A stretch of DNA of 11,778 bases from JACPSX01 sp035288405 [NCBI: bacterium] (lineage in GTDB: Bacteria > JACPSX01). Within the stretch, counting starts at the first letter, position 1. The number at the start of each line of letters is the position of its first letter. The DNA is taken from contig DATEAK010000347.1 in assembly GCA_035288405.1 (NCBI GenBank), positions 1 to 11,778 of the forward strand, written 5' to 3'. The notes below the pieces were generated by a model. The model did not search any database, was not told the DNA's origin, and saw only the letters and a program-made list of their open reading frames with translations. Of the stretch, positions 6,426 to 11,778 are shown in pieces. The translations under genes were made by a program, and so were the position numbers.

Positions 6426-7016
6426 ATGAAGACCAGAAATTGGGGACAACGCCTATCGAGCTGGGTAAGAAAGCAAAACCTTGGACTAGTGGGTTGTATC
6501 GTTGCCCTCTTGGTTCTCAGCATCGTTTATTTCCCTGCAGCAACGGGGATCTACCAGGAAAAGGGGGTTTCGCCCGACGAGCTTCTTTCTCGGGGCGAAG
6601 CCAGAATCTCTTCCCGGATGCTGCAAAAAGAACTCGGAATGAATCCGGGCTTGGCTGATCAGGTGGCGAATTCTGTGGTCCGGTACTCACGGGCCAGCAA
6701 TATCCCCTGGGAGCTTGTGGTGGCCGTCATGAAGGTGGAAAGTTCCGGGTCTCTAAAAGCCGTATCTCCCCGCGGAGCCAAGGGTTTGATGCAGGTCATG
6801 CCTTTTTGGACGACCGAATTAGGTGCGGACCCCCGGGCGATCTTTGAGCCTGAAACAAACGTGTGGCTCGGAATCTCGGTCCTGAAACACTACATCCGAC
6901 GCTATAAGGCTTTGGATGTCGCTCTGGCAGCTTACAACGGCAGCCTGGGGAGTTCCGAATATCCAGCGAAGGTGCTAAAAACCTACCAGGAACTCACAGC
7001 CTACCAACTTAACTGA
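6426..7016 (+). CDS. Membrane-anchored lytic transglycosylase (SLT domain) under riboswitch control
   Basis: This 196-residue protein cleaves the MurNAc-GlcNAc bond of peptidoglycan, by family inference. A positively charged N-terminus and one hydrophobic segment at about 19-36 form a signal anchor that places the rest in the periplasm. The SLT (goose-lysozyme-like) domain occupies about 80-190. Catalytic Glu105 is in VMKVESSG. GAKGLMQVMP follows near 117-126, then the NVWLGISVLKHYIRRY helix and the ALAAYNGS motif. It is short, with no LysM or other carbohydrate-binding domain, like the small transglycosylases that open the wall locally for secretion systems, pili or flagella. The neighbours do not reveal which. 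The gene is monocistronic: the next genes converge on it. The leader carries a GEMM-I aptamer and terminator, so its transcription should respond to a cyclic dinucleotide, most likely cyclic di-GMP. Confidence 0.93.
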   Translation: MKTRNWGQRLSSWVRKQNLGLVGCIVALLVLSIVYFPAATGIYQEKGVSPDELLSRGEARISSRMLQKELGMNPGLADQVANSVVRYSRASNIPWELVVAVMKVESSGSLKAVSPRGAKGLMQVMPFWTTELGADPRAIFEPETNVWLGISVLKHYIRRYKALDVALAAYNGSLGSSEYPAKVLKTYQELTAYQLN

Positions 7017-7020
7017 TCAG

Positions 7021-7081
7021 CCCATCGATGAAAGAATCTTTCGAGTGGGTATCCTCCCAGCCGTTCTCCGGGAGGATACCC
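7021..7081. terminator. Paired hairpins between convergent genes
   Basis: GGGTATCCTCCC (7047-7058) pairs perfectly with GGGAGGATACCC (7070-7081) around an 11-nt loop. Just before it, GAAAGA and TCTTTC form a near-perfect palindrome at 7030-7042, flanked by CCCA (7021-7024) and TGGG (7046-7049). The second arrangement uses the GGG of the larger stem, so the two hairpins partly compete. There is no T tract on either strand. Position between the transglycosylase and OppF-like stops suggests a bidirectional end of transcription. Confidence 0.55.
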
Positions 7082-7095
7082 GCGTATCCCATCAA

Positions 7096-8067
7096 TTAAT
7101 TCCACCTAAGGAGACAGGCAACTTTGCGTCCTTCCCCTACTTCTTTCAAGGGTGGATCCATGGTTTCACATTCTTTAATTTTGTAAGGACAGCGGGTCTG
7201 GAAGCGACACCCCTTCGGAGGGGCAAGGGGACTTGGAACATCTCCCTGGAGGATGATGCGGTTTCGTTTTTTGCCCGGAGTCGGAACCGGAATGGCGGAG
7301 AGCAAGGCCTCGGTGTACGGATGCAGCGGATTTGTGAAGATTTGTCTAAATTCAGCAAGCTCCACAATGCGGCCCATGTACATGACGGCAACTCGATCGC
7401 AAAGATAAGCGACCATGCTGAGATCGTGTGCAATGATGAGGTAGGAGAGATGAAATTCCTCCTGCAGGTCCTTCAGGAGATTGAGCACCTGGGCCTGGAT
7501 CGAAACGTCCAGGGCGGATACCGGTTCATCCCCAACGATGAACTTGGGTCGCAAAGCGAGAGCCCGAGCAATGCCGATGCGCTGGCGCTGGCCTCCGCTA
7601 AATTCATGGGGGTACCGTTTCATGTGATCGGCCTCTAGCCCCACGCGCTTCAGAAGGCTCGCTACCATCTCTTCCTTCTTCCTCCCTCTGGCAATTCCGT
7701 GGATCTCCAGCGGTTCTCCCACGGTGCTCCCCACAGTGAGCCGCGGATTGAGAGAGGAATAAGGATCCTGAAAAATGATCTGCATCTCTCGTCGGAGAGC
7801 CCTCATTTCCTCCTTTTTTAAGGTATAGATGTTTTTCCCCTGAAAGCACACGTCTCCGGAGGTAGGATCGAGAAGCCTCAAGACGCTGCGTCCCAGTGTA
7901 GTTTTGCCGCACCCGCTCTCGCCCACCAGCCCCAGGGCTTCTCCCTCTCGTAACGTGAAGCTGACTCCGTCGACCGCATGCACGTTCGCAACGGTGCGGG
8001 AAAACAAGCCCCCTTTCACAGGGAAGTACTTGACCAGATCTCTGACTTCCAAAATTTCCTGTGCCAT
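7096..8067 (-). CDS. Peptide-type ABC transporter ATP-binding protein (OppF/DppF-like)
   Basis: This 323-residue cytoplasmic ATPase would power uptake of peptides, nickel or similar solutes as one of the two nucleotide-binding subunits of an Opp/Dpp-type importer. Walker A is GESGCGKTT at 49-57, the Q-loop [10 protein letters not shown] starts at 99, the signature is SGGQRQR at 157-163, Walker B has Asp180-Glu181, and the switch His is 214. The C-terminal oligopeptide-transporter extension is present: [15 protein letters not shown] and a cysteine-containing tail, [14 protein letters not shown]. The start is the ATG at 8067; a TTG directly before it is possible but less likely. It begins 12 nt after the OppD-like stop without a clear ribosome-binding site, so it is probably translated by coupling. 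Substrate is unknown because no binding protein or permease gene is in view. Confidence 0.92.
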   Translation of the reverse strand: MAQEILEVRDLVKYFPVKGGLFSRTVANVHAVDGVSFTLREGEALGLVGESGCGKTTLGRSVLRLLDPTSGDVCFQGKNIYTLKKEEMRALRREMQIIFQDPYSSLNPRLTVGSTVGEPLEIHGIARGRKKEEMVASLLKRVGLEADHMKRYPHEFSGGQRQRIGIARALALRPKFIVGDEPVSALDVSIQAQVLNLLKDLQEEFHLSYLIIAHDLSMVAYLCDRVAVMYMGRIVELAEFRQIFTNPLHPYTEALLSAIPVPTPGKKRNRIILQGDVPSPLAPPKGCRFQTRCPYKIKECETMDPPLKEVGEGRKVACLLRWN

Positions 8068-8079
8068 CAAGAAATTATC

Positions 8080-9066
8080 TCACAGGGCCACCCAGCAACT
8101 GGCAAGGTGGTCCCTCCCTTTCGTTTCTAGGTGGGGTCCTTCCCGCAAGCAGCGCTCTACGGCGAGGGGACATCGAGGGTGAAACGAACAGCCCCCAGGC
8201 AGCCGCAGAAGATTGGGAACCGTTCCTGGAATCTCCTGTAATCGCTCCCGGTGGCCTCCCAGATGGAGATCGATCCTTGGAATCGACTTCAGCAATCCCT
8301 GAGTGTAAGGGTGTTTTGGATTTTCAAAGATCTCTTCCACGGAGGCTTCCTCGACGACTTTGCCTGCGTACATGACAACGACCCGATTCGCTGTTTCCGC
8401 AATGACGCCAAGATCATGGGTGATGAGAAGGATCGCGGTTTGAAACTCCTCTTTAAGACGGACCATCAAGTCGAGGATCTGAGCCTGGATGGTTACGTCC
8501 AGAGCCGTCGTCGGCTCATCGGCAATGAGGACCCGGGGATTGCACGCCAACGCCATGGCAATCATGGCTCTCTGTCGCATTCCCCCGCTCAATTGATGAG
8601 GGTATTCTTTGACTCTCCGTTCGGGAGAAGGGATCCCCACCAGACCTAAGAGCTCAACCGCCTTTGTGATGGCATCACCGTGACTTAAACCCTGGTGAAG
8701 GATAAGAACTTCAGCAATCTGGTTCCCGATCGTAAACACGGGATTTAACGAGGTCATGGGTTCCTGGAAGATCATGGAAATTTGGTTTCCCCGGATTCGC
8801 CGCAGTTCGGCCTCTCCCAAGGGAATTAGATCCTTTTCTTCCAGAAGAACCTCGCCCCCTACAATGCGACCCGGTGGAGATGGGATGAGACGCAAAATGG
8901 AAAGTGCCGTTACGGTCTTCCCGCAACCACTCTCGCCCACTAGACCCAAGGTCTCCCCTCGATGCAGAGCGAAAGAAACCCCGTCCACCGCCTTCGCCAC
9001 CCCTTCCGGAGTGTAGAAATGGGTTTTCAGGTTGCGTATTTCCAGTACCTTTGAATTTAAGGACAT
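8080..9066 (-). CDS. Peptide-type ABC transporter ATP-binding protein (OppD/DppD-like)
   Basis: This is the first gene of a two-gene unit with the OppF-like ATPase. The 328 residues show Walker A GESGCGKT at 44-51, the Q-loop [10 protein letters not shown] starting at 100, the signature LSGGMRQR at 159-166, Walker B LIADEP with Asp183-Glu184, and the switch His217. The C-terminal [12 protein letters not shown] segment and the cysteine pair in CSFHPRCP are typical of OppD/DppD, whose tail can hold an iron-sulfur cluster in some members. The start ATG at 9066 has no strong Shine-Dalgarno. A good promoter ends 9 nt upstream, implying an almost leaderless message. Normally permease genes precede this gene; here a repeat-bearing intergenic region does. 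Confidence 0.93.
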   Translation of the reverse strand: MSLNSKVLEIRNLKTHFYTPEGVAKAVDGVSFALHRGETLGLVGESGCGKTVTALSILRLIPSPPGRIVGGEVLLEEKDLIPLGEAELRRIRGNQISMIFQEPMTSLNPVFTIGNQIAEVLILHQGLSHGDAITKAVELLGLVGIPSPERRVKEYPHQLSGGMRQRAMIAMALACNPRVLIADEPTTALDVTIQAQILDLMVRLKEEFQTAILLITHDLGVIAETANRVVVMYAGKVVEEASVEEIFENPKHPYTQGLLKSIPRIDLHLGGHRERLQEIPGTVPNLLRLPGGCSFHPRCPLAVERCLREGPHLETKGRDHLASCWVAL

Positions 9067-9075
9067 AGCTCGCTA

Positions 9076-9104
9076 AACATATCGGTCGGAAAGCCCTAAG
9101 TCAA
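9076..9104 (-). promoter_or_regulatory. Promoter for the OppD/OppF-like pair
   Basis: On the - strand, TTGACT (9104-9099) is spaced exactly 17 bp from TATGTT (9081-9076). These match the -35 at 5 of 6 and the -10 at 4 of 6 positions. Only 9 nt separate the -10 from the ATG at 9066, so the transcript would begin within about 2 nt of the start codon. Confidence 0.5.
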
Positions 9105-9137
9105 GGGGGAAAGGGGTTCCTTCATTGAGGAGAGCAT

Positions 9138-9229
9138 TCAGCAGTCAGCGTTCAGCAATCAGCCTGAAACGTGGAGGAAAACCAAGTGACTCGGTCTTCC
9201 GAAGCTGACCGCTGAAAGCTGATAGCTCA
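9138..9229. repeat. Inverted arrays of TCAGCNN heptads
   Basis: Four consecutive 7-nt units of the form TCAGCNN fill 9138-9165. After a 36-nt spacer, four units in the opposite orientation fill 9202-9229 (AAGCTGA, CCGCTGA, AAGCTGA and the variant TAGCTCA). The arms can pair to form a long imperfect stem with the spacer as loop. It lies between the divergent promoters of the OppD-like gene and the lipoprotein gene. The layout resembles a dispersed intergenic repeat rather than CRISPR: the units are too short and have no spacers. Whether it recurs in the genome cannot be seen here. Confidence 0.75.
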
Positions 9230-9241
9230 AAGCGAATGGGT

Positions 9242-9271
9242 TTGACAGCCGGGAAGGTAATCGATTATAGT
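9242..9271 (+). promoter_or_regulatory. Sigma-70 promoter for the lipoprotein gene
   Basis: A perfect -35, TTGACA at 9242-9247, is spaced 18 bp from TATAGT at 9266-9271 (5 of 6 to the -10). Transcription from about 9278 leaves a 27-nt leader containing GGGAGG at 9290-9295. This rules out the in-frame ATG at 9236 as the start. Confidence 0.7.
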
Positions 9272-9304
9272 CAAGCTGACTTGGAAGCCGGGAGGATTGG
9301 GAAA

Positions 9305-9754
9305 ATGACTTGGTCAAAAGCAGGGCTCGTGCTGGTTTTCCTTCTTTTCCTGTCCGCTTGCGGCTACAAGCCTTCCTACCTCGCCCGGGAAAAGAACCCT
9401 CCCCCTTTCTGGTCAAACCTCTTCGGTCGCCAAGAGGACACAGGAGCCCGCTGGGAAGTGGGAAGCCTGGCGAATTCCGAACTTGCCCCCGATGAGCGTG
9501 CCGTTTACGAGAAGTGGGGAGCCCCCGAGTTTATCCTCTTCTTCCGCTCCCTAGAGGGTCGCAAACCGGTCTACGAATGGGTTTACCGCAATCCGTTTCG
9601 ATCGGCGTTTTTTATGGCCGGCAAGCAAGCAGACTCCATTCCCGTGGACCTAGAAACCAGTCCTCTGGGATATCGGGCTCGCAAGATCGGCAACCGCATC
9701 ATTGTCGTCGGGGGGGTCGTGATGGCCGTTGTGGGAATTCTTGTCATCGGGTAA
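9305..9754 (+). CDS. Lipoprotein of unknown function with C-terminal membrane segment
   Basis: This 149-residue protein begins with a lipoprotein signal peptide: Lys5, a hydrophobic run at about 6-16, and lipobox LSAC with Cys19 as the lipidated residue. The start at 9305 is chosen because the signal peptide begins there, GGGAGG lies 9 nt upstream, and the promoter lies inside the longer in-frame reading from 9236. The middle region is polar and aromatic-rich, with WGAPEFILFFRSLEGRKPV and YEWVYRNPFRSAFF as the most motif-like stretches. The last 20 residues (about 130-149) are strongly hydrophobic and glycine-rich, enough for a membrane span. Lipid at the N-terminus plus a span at the C-terminus is unusual. 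I do not recognise the family. The gene ends before a convergent gene, so it is probably expressed alone. Confidence 0.82.
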   Translation: MTWSKAGLVLVFLLFLSACGYKPSYLAREKNPPPFWSNLFGRQEDTGARWEVGSLANSELAPDERAVYEKWGAPEFILFFRSLEGRKPVYEWVYRNPFRSAFFMAGKQADSIPVDLETSPLGYRARKIGNRIIVVGGVVMAVVGILVIG

Positions 9755-9882
9755 TACCTCTATCTCTTTTTCCTGATCAACAGACTGCTTTCAATTCAAC
9801 TTCTTGAAATCAACATCCAAAGCGAAATACCCGTTCAGATTCCCCGGTCGATGACGATAAGAGGTAGGGACGGAGAGGCGAT
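9755..9882. other. Convergent intergenic spacer with a distant inverted repeat
   Basis: No gene is apparent between the two convergent stops. TACCTCTATC at 9755-9764 is matched by GATAAGAGGTA at 9856-9866, an inverted repeat with one extra base whose arms are 91 nt apart. There is no clear T-tracted terminator. Confidence 0.3.
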
Positions 9883-10134
9883 TCAGCTGCCAATATGGAG
9901 GGTGGCGGTGCGCTCAAAGATCCGTAGCGGGATTTCCACAGCAATGTTTTTGAGGACTTCCTCGACCTCTTCGACAAGGGCAGGAGAAGTCAATAGTTCC
10001 ACAATCCCTTGCTGTGGATCTATGGTGCGCACGACGGCTAACCCTTCATAGGCCTCTAGGAGACCGTGAAGATAGACAATTTCCCGCTTCGGAATCTGAA
10101 CAAGAAAGCGGATGGACTCTCTGGAATGTGTCAT
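9883..10134 (-). CDS. Small DUF4911-like protein
   Basis: This 83-residue soluble protein looks like the DUF4911 family known mainly from delta-proteobacteria: a short alpha/beta domain with an EAYEGLAVVRTID motif, here at residues 27-39. A hydrophobic strand (FLVQIP), a helix (VYLHGLLEAYEGL) and a C-terminal helix-strand follow one another, resembling a small ferredoxin-like fold. No catalytic residues are evident. The ATG at 10134 is preferred over an upstream TTG at 10218, since the family core starts near it and a predicted promoter places the transcript start next to it. There is no Shine-Dalgarno. It is transcribed divergently from the histidine kinase. Function is unknown; family assignment is from memory of the motif. 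Confidence 0.72.
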   Translation of the reverse strand: MTHSRESIRFLVQIPKREIVYLHGLLEAYEGLAVVRTIDPQQGIVELLTSPALVEEVEEVLKNIAVEIPLRIFERTATLHIGS

Positions 10135-10143
10135 CAGGAAAAA

Positions 10144-10172
10144 AGTATAACCGGAGCCGCCAGTAAGGGCAA
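10144..10172 (-). promoter_or_regulatory. Promoter for the DUF4911-like gene
   Basis: On the - strand, TTGCCC (10172-10167; 4 of 6 to the -35) is spaced 17 bp from TATACT (10149-10144; 5 of 6 to the -10). The -10 ends 9 nt before the ATG at 10134, giving a leaderless or nearly leaderless transcript, consistent with the missing ribosome-binding site. Confidence 0.5.
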
Positions 10173-10186
10173 GCCGGGAGGCAACA

Positions 10187-10957
10187 GTGGGAGCTACTGT
10201 TAAAAAGAGAGCCAGCAAACCTCGGGACGACAGTCAAGGTCTGCGGGAAATCTTGACCTTGCAGCAAGAGCAGACTGCCATGCTGATCCACGATATCAAG
10301 GGTCCCCTGGGAGAGATTATCGCCAACCTGGATCTGTTGGCCTCTGAGAATCTCTCAGGGGACCAGCGGGACTATGTGGAAACCGCCCAGCAGGGCTGCA
10401 ACACACTGCTCCAGATGGTCCTCAATCTTCTCGACATCCACAAAATGGAAGAAGGGCGTTTGGTCGTCCACCAACAGGAGTTTGACTTTCGAGAGGTCGT
10501 CGAATCCTGTATGTCCTCCCTGCACTGCACGGCGGCCGCCAAAGGGGTGCGCTTCGACTTGCAGGAAAGCACAGGGGGCATCCCGGTCACGGGGGATCGC
10601 AACCTTCTGGAGCGAGTCGCTCTGAAACTGCTCATGAATTCCATCGAGTACTCTCCGGAAGGCGGAATTGTTTTCCTGAAACTCGTCCAATCCCAGACCG
10701 GGGATCAAGTCTTGTTGACAGTCACAGACCAAGGCAGAGGGATTCCCTACCAATACCAGGAACTGATCTTTCAAAAGTTCGCTCGAGTGGAGCGGGATGG
10801 GGAGAAGAGACCACTAAGCACGGGGCTGGGGCTTACCTTTTGCAAGATGGCTGTCGAAGCTCACAACGGCCGGATCTGGGTGCAGAGTCAGAACCACCAT
10901 GGAAGCACATTTGGGATCGAAATTCCGGTGGGAAGCCGGATGAGGTGGGAACCCTAA
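10187..10957 (+). CDS. Soluble sensor histidine kinase
   Basis: This 256-residue kinase autophosphorylates on a histidine and passes the phosphate to a receiver. There is no membrane segment and no PAS, HAMP or other recognisable input domain. About 30 charged, glutamine-rich residues lead straight to the dimerisation domain, where MLIHDIKGPLGEI holds the phosphorylated His35. The HATPase domain shows the N box with Asn151 (LLMNSIEYSP), the G1 box DQGRGIP starting at Asp181, and the G2 box GLGL at 213-216. The start is GTG at 10187, supported by GGGAGG at 10176-10181 with 5 nt spacing. A receiver-TPR gene follows after 29 nt, so the two are likely a cognate pair. The signal must come from a partner protein or another domain interaction. 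Confidence 0.92.
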   Translation: MGATVKKRASKPRDDSQGLREILTLQQEQTAMLIHDIKGPLGEIIANLDLLASENLSGDQRDYVETAQQGCNTLLQMVLNLLDIHKMEEGRLVVHQQEFDFREVVESCMSSLHCTAAAKGVRFDLQESTGGIPVTGDRNLLERVALKLLMNSIEYSPEGGIVFLKLVQSQTGDQVLLTVTDQGRGIPYQYQELIFQKFARVERDGEKRPLSTGLGLTFCKMAVEAHNGRIWVQSQNHHGSTFGIEIPVGSRMRWEP

Positions 10958-10986
10958 CAGCCAGCTAAATCAGAGAAGGATGAAGT

Positions 10987-11778
10987 ATGGTCAACAGCAA
11001 GATGCGCTTTCTCATCGTAGATGATATGTCGAATATGCGCCGCACCATTCGAAATATGCTCAGGCATCTGGGGTACATTTCTTTTGAGGAAGCCGACCAA
11101 GGAATCCCAGCTCTGGACAAGCTGAAGCATCACAAGATCGATTTTGTTATCTGCGATTGGAACATGCCTGAGATGACCGGAATTGAACTCTTGCGCCTGA
11201 CCCGCAAAGACCGCAAGCTCAAAGACATCCCCTTCCTCATGGTGACTGCCGAGATTGCCGAAGAAACCGTGGCCGAGGCTGCCGAAACCGAGGTGGACGG
11301 ATACATCATCAAACCCTTTGTGGCCCGCACTCTGCAGGAAAAGATCGAAAAGATCATGGAGATCAGGACGAATCCAACGGAATTTGATTCCTTGCTGGGA
11401 GAAGCTCAAAGCAGCGCCGAGTCGGGAAGTCTGGATAAGGCTCTCGCCGAGTACCAAAAGGCCCTGGAACTGAAACCCAACAGCGCGCGGGTTCTGGAGG
11501 GAATCGGGAAATTGTATGAACAGTTGGGGAAGACCGCGGAAGCGGAGCAAAAGTACCTGGAAGCCATCAATATAAATCCCCAGTACGTTAAAGGCTATCA
11601 GACGCTTTCTGAATTTTTCGAGAAAAACGGTAAGCGCGACAGGGCACGGGAATCTCTGGAACGGGCCGTAAAGATCAGTCCCCGGAACCCGGACCGGCAG
11701 ACGGAACTCGGGCACCTTTACCTCAAAGAAGGAAAGAGCGAGCTGGCCCGTCAGGCTTTCAGCAAAGCCGTTGATGTG
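10987..11778 (+). CDS. CheY-like response regulator fused to TPR repeats (3' end outside the window)
   Basis: Residues 1-264 are present and the gene runs off the right edge. Residues about 5-125 form a receiver domain with acidic residues Asp12-Asp13, phosphoacceptor Asp57 (VICDWNMPEMTG), Thr87, Tyr106 and Lys109. These are the same numbers as in E. coli CheY. From about residue 133 on, TPR repeats follow in succession, with the usual pattern of small and aromatic residues ending in proline (KALELKPNS, EAININPQY, RAVKISPRN), at least three complete plus a fourth begun. No DNA-binding or enzymatic output domain is seen so far, so the output is probably protein-protein contact through the TPRs. 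AAGGA at 10976-10980 sits 6 nt before the ATG. The adjacent upstream kinase is the likely phosphodonor. Confidence 0.9.
   Translation, partial: MVNSKMRFLIVDDMSNMRRTIRNMLRHLGYISFEEADQGIPALDKLKHHKIDFVICDWNMPEMTGIELLRLTRKDRKLKDIPFLMVTAEIAEETVAEAAETEVDGYIIKPFVARTLQEKIEKIMEIRTNPTEFDSLLGEAQSSAESGSLDKALAEYQKALELKPNSARVLEGIGKLYEQLGKTAEAEQKYLEAININPQYVKGYQTLSEFFEKNGKRDRARESLERAVKISPRNPDRQTELGHLYLKEGKSELARQAFSKAVDV

Noticed and set aside
7045-7638. 197-codon open frame on the + strand
   Set aside because: It is antisense to the OppF-like gene, has no recognisable domains, and its first part runs through the convergent hairpin.
9138-9229. TCAGC repeats as a CRISPR array
   Set aside because: Units are 7 nt, contiguous, lack unique spacers and appear in two opposite orientations.
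9236-9304. In-frame ATG at 9236 giving a 23-residue N-terminal extension of the lipoprotein
   Set aside because: The promoter -35/-10 lies at 9242-9271, inside that extension, and the lipoprotein signal peptide starts at 9305.

Overview
The window reads as chromosomal DNA from a Gram-negative, Desulfobacterota (delta-proteobacterial)-type organism of moderate GC content. This is an inference from four things: a yajC-secD-secF cluster, a Geobacter-like GEMM-I (cyclic-di-nucleotide) riboswitch, a small DUF4911-like protein, and a CheY-like receiver fused to TPR repeats. No rRNA, tRNA, insertion sequence, prophage or CRISPR array was found.

Left third (about 1-5929, + strand): one probable operon, yajC - ABC-class ATPase - secD - secF - hemW-like radical SAM gene, with gaps of 0 to 17 nt. 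YajC, SecD and SecF form the accessory proton-driven module of the Sec translocon. The 569-residue ATPase between yajC and secD is not a Sec protein. It belongs to the stand-alone 'predicted ABC-class ATPase' family related to the trypanosome RNA-editing factor MRB1590. secF and the hemW-like gene lie in the same reading frame, separated only by one TAA.

Middle (5930-7095): about 500 nt of non-coding DNA that ends in the most notable element of the window. This is a GEMM-I aptamer (about 6287-6381) whose 3' strand is also the left arm of a strong intrinsic terminator (6370-6406), followed by the Shine-Dalgarno and ATG of a membrane-anchored lytic transglycosylase. The layout predicts a transcriptional ON switch: ligand binding frees the gene from termination. 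The aptamer keeps the G that marks cyclic di-GMP binders, whereas its 3' half resembles Geobacter cGAMP aptamers. The non-coding DNA upstream of it holds further inverted repeats and possible promoters.

Right half: two peptide-type ABC transporter ATPases (OppD- and OppF-like) on the - strand, converging on the transglycosylase gene, with no permease or binding-protein gene in the window. Upstream of them is a divergent intergenic region with a candidate promoter on each side of a curious element: four TCAGCNN heptads facing four heptads in inverted orientation. Next come a + strand lipoprotein of unknown function with an extra C-terminal membrane segment, and a - strand DUF4911-like gene whose predicted promoter makes an almost leaderless mRNA. 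Last are a soluble histidine kinase and its probable partner, a CheY-like receiver fused to TPR repeats that runs off the right edge.

The main biological thread is a second-messenger-controlled peptidoglycan-remodelling enzyme, within otherwise housekeeping and signalling neighbourhoods.
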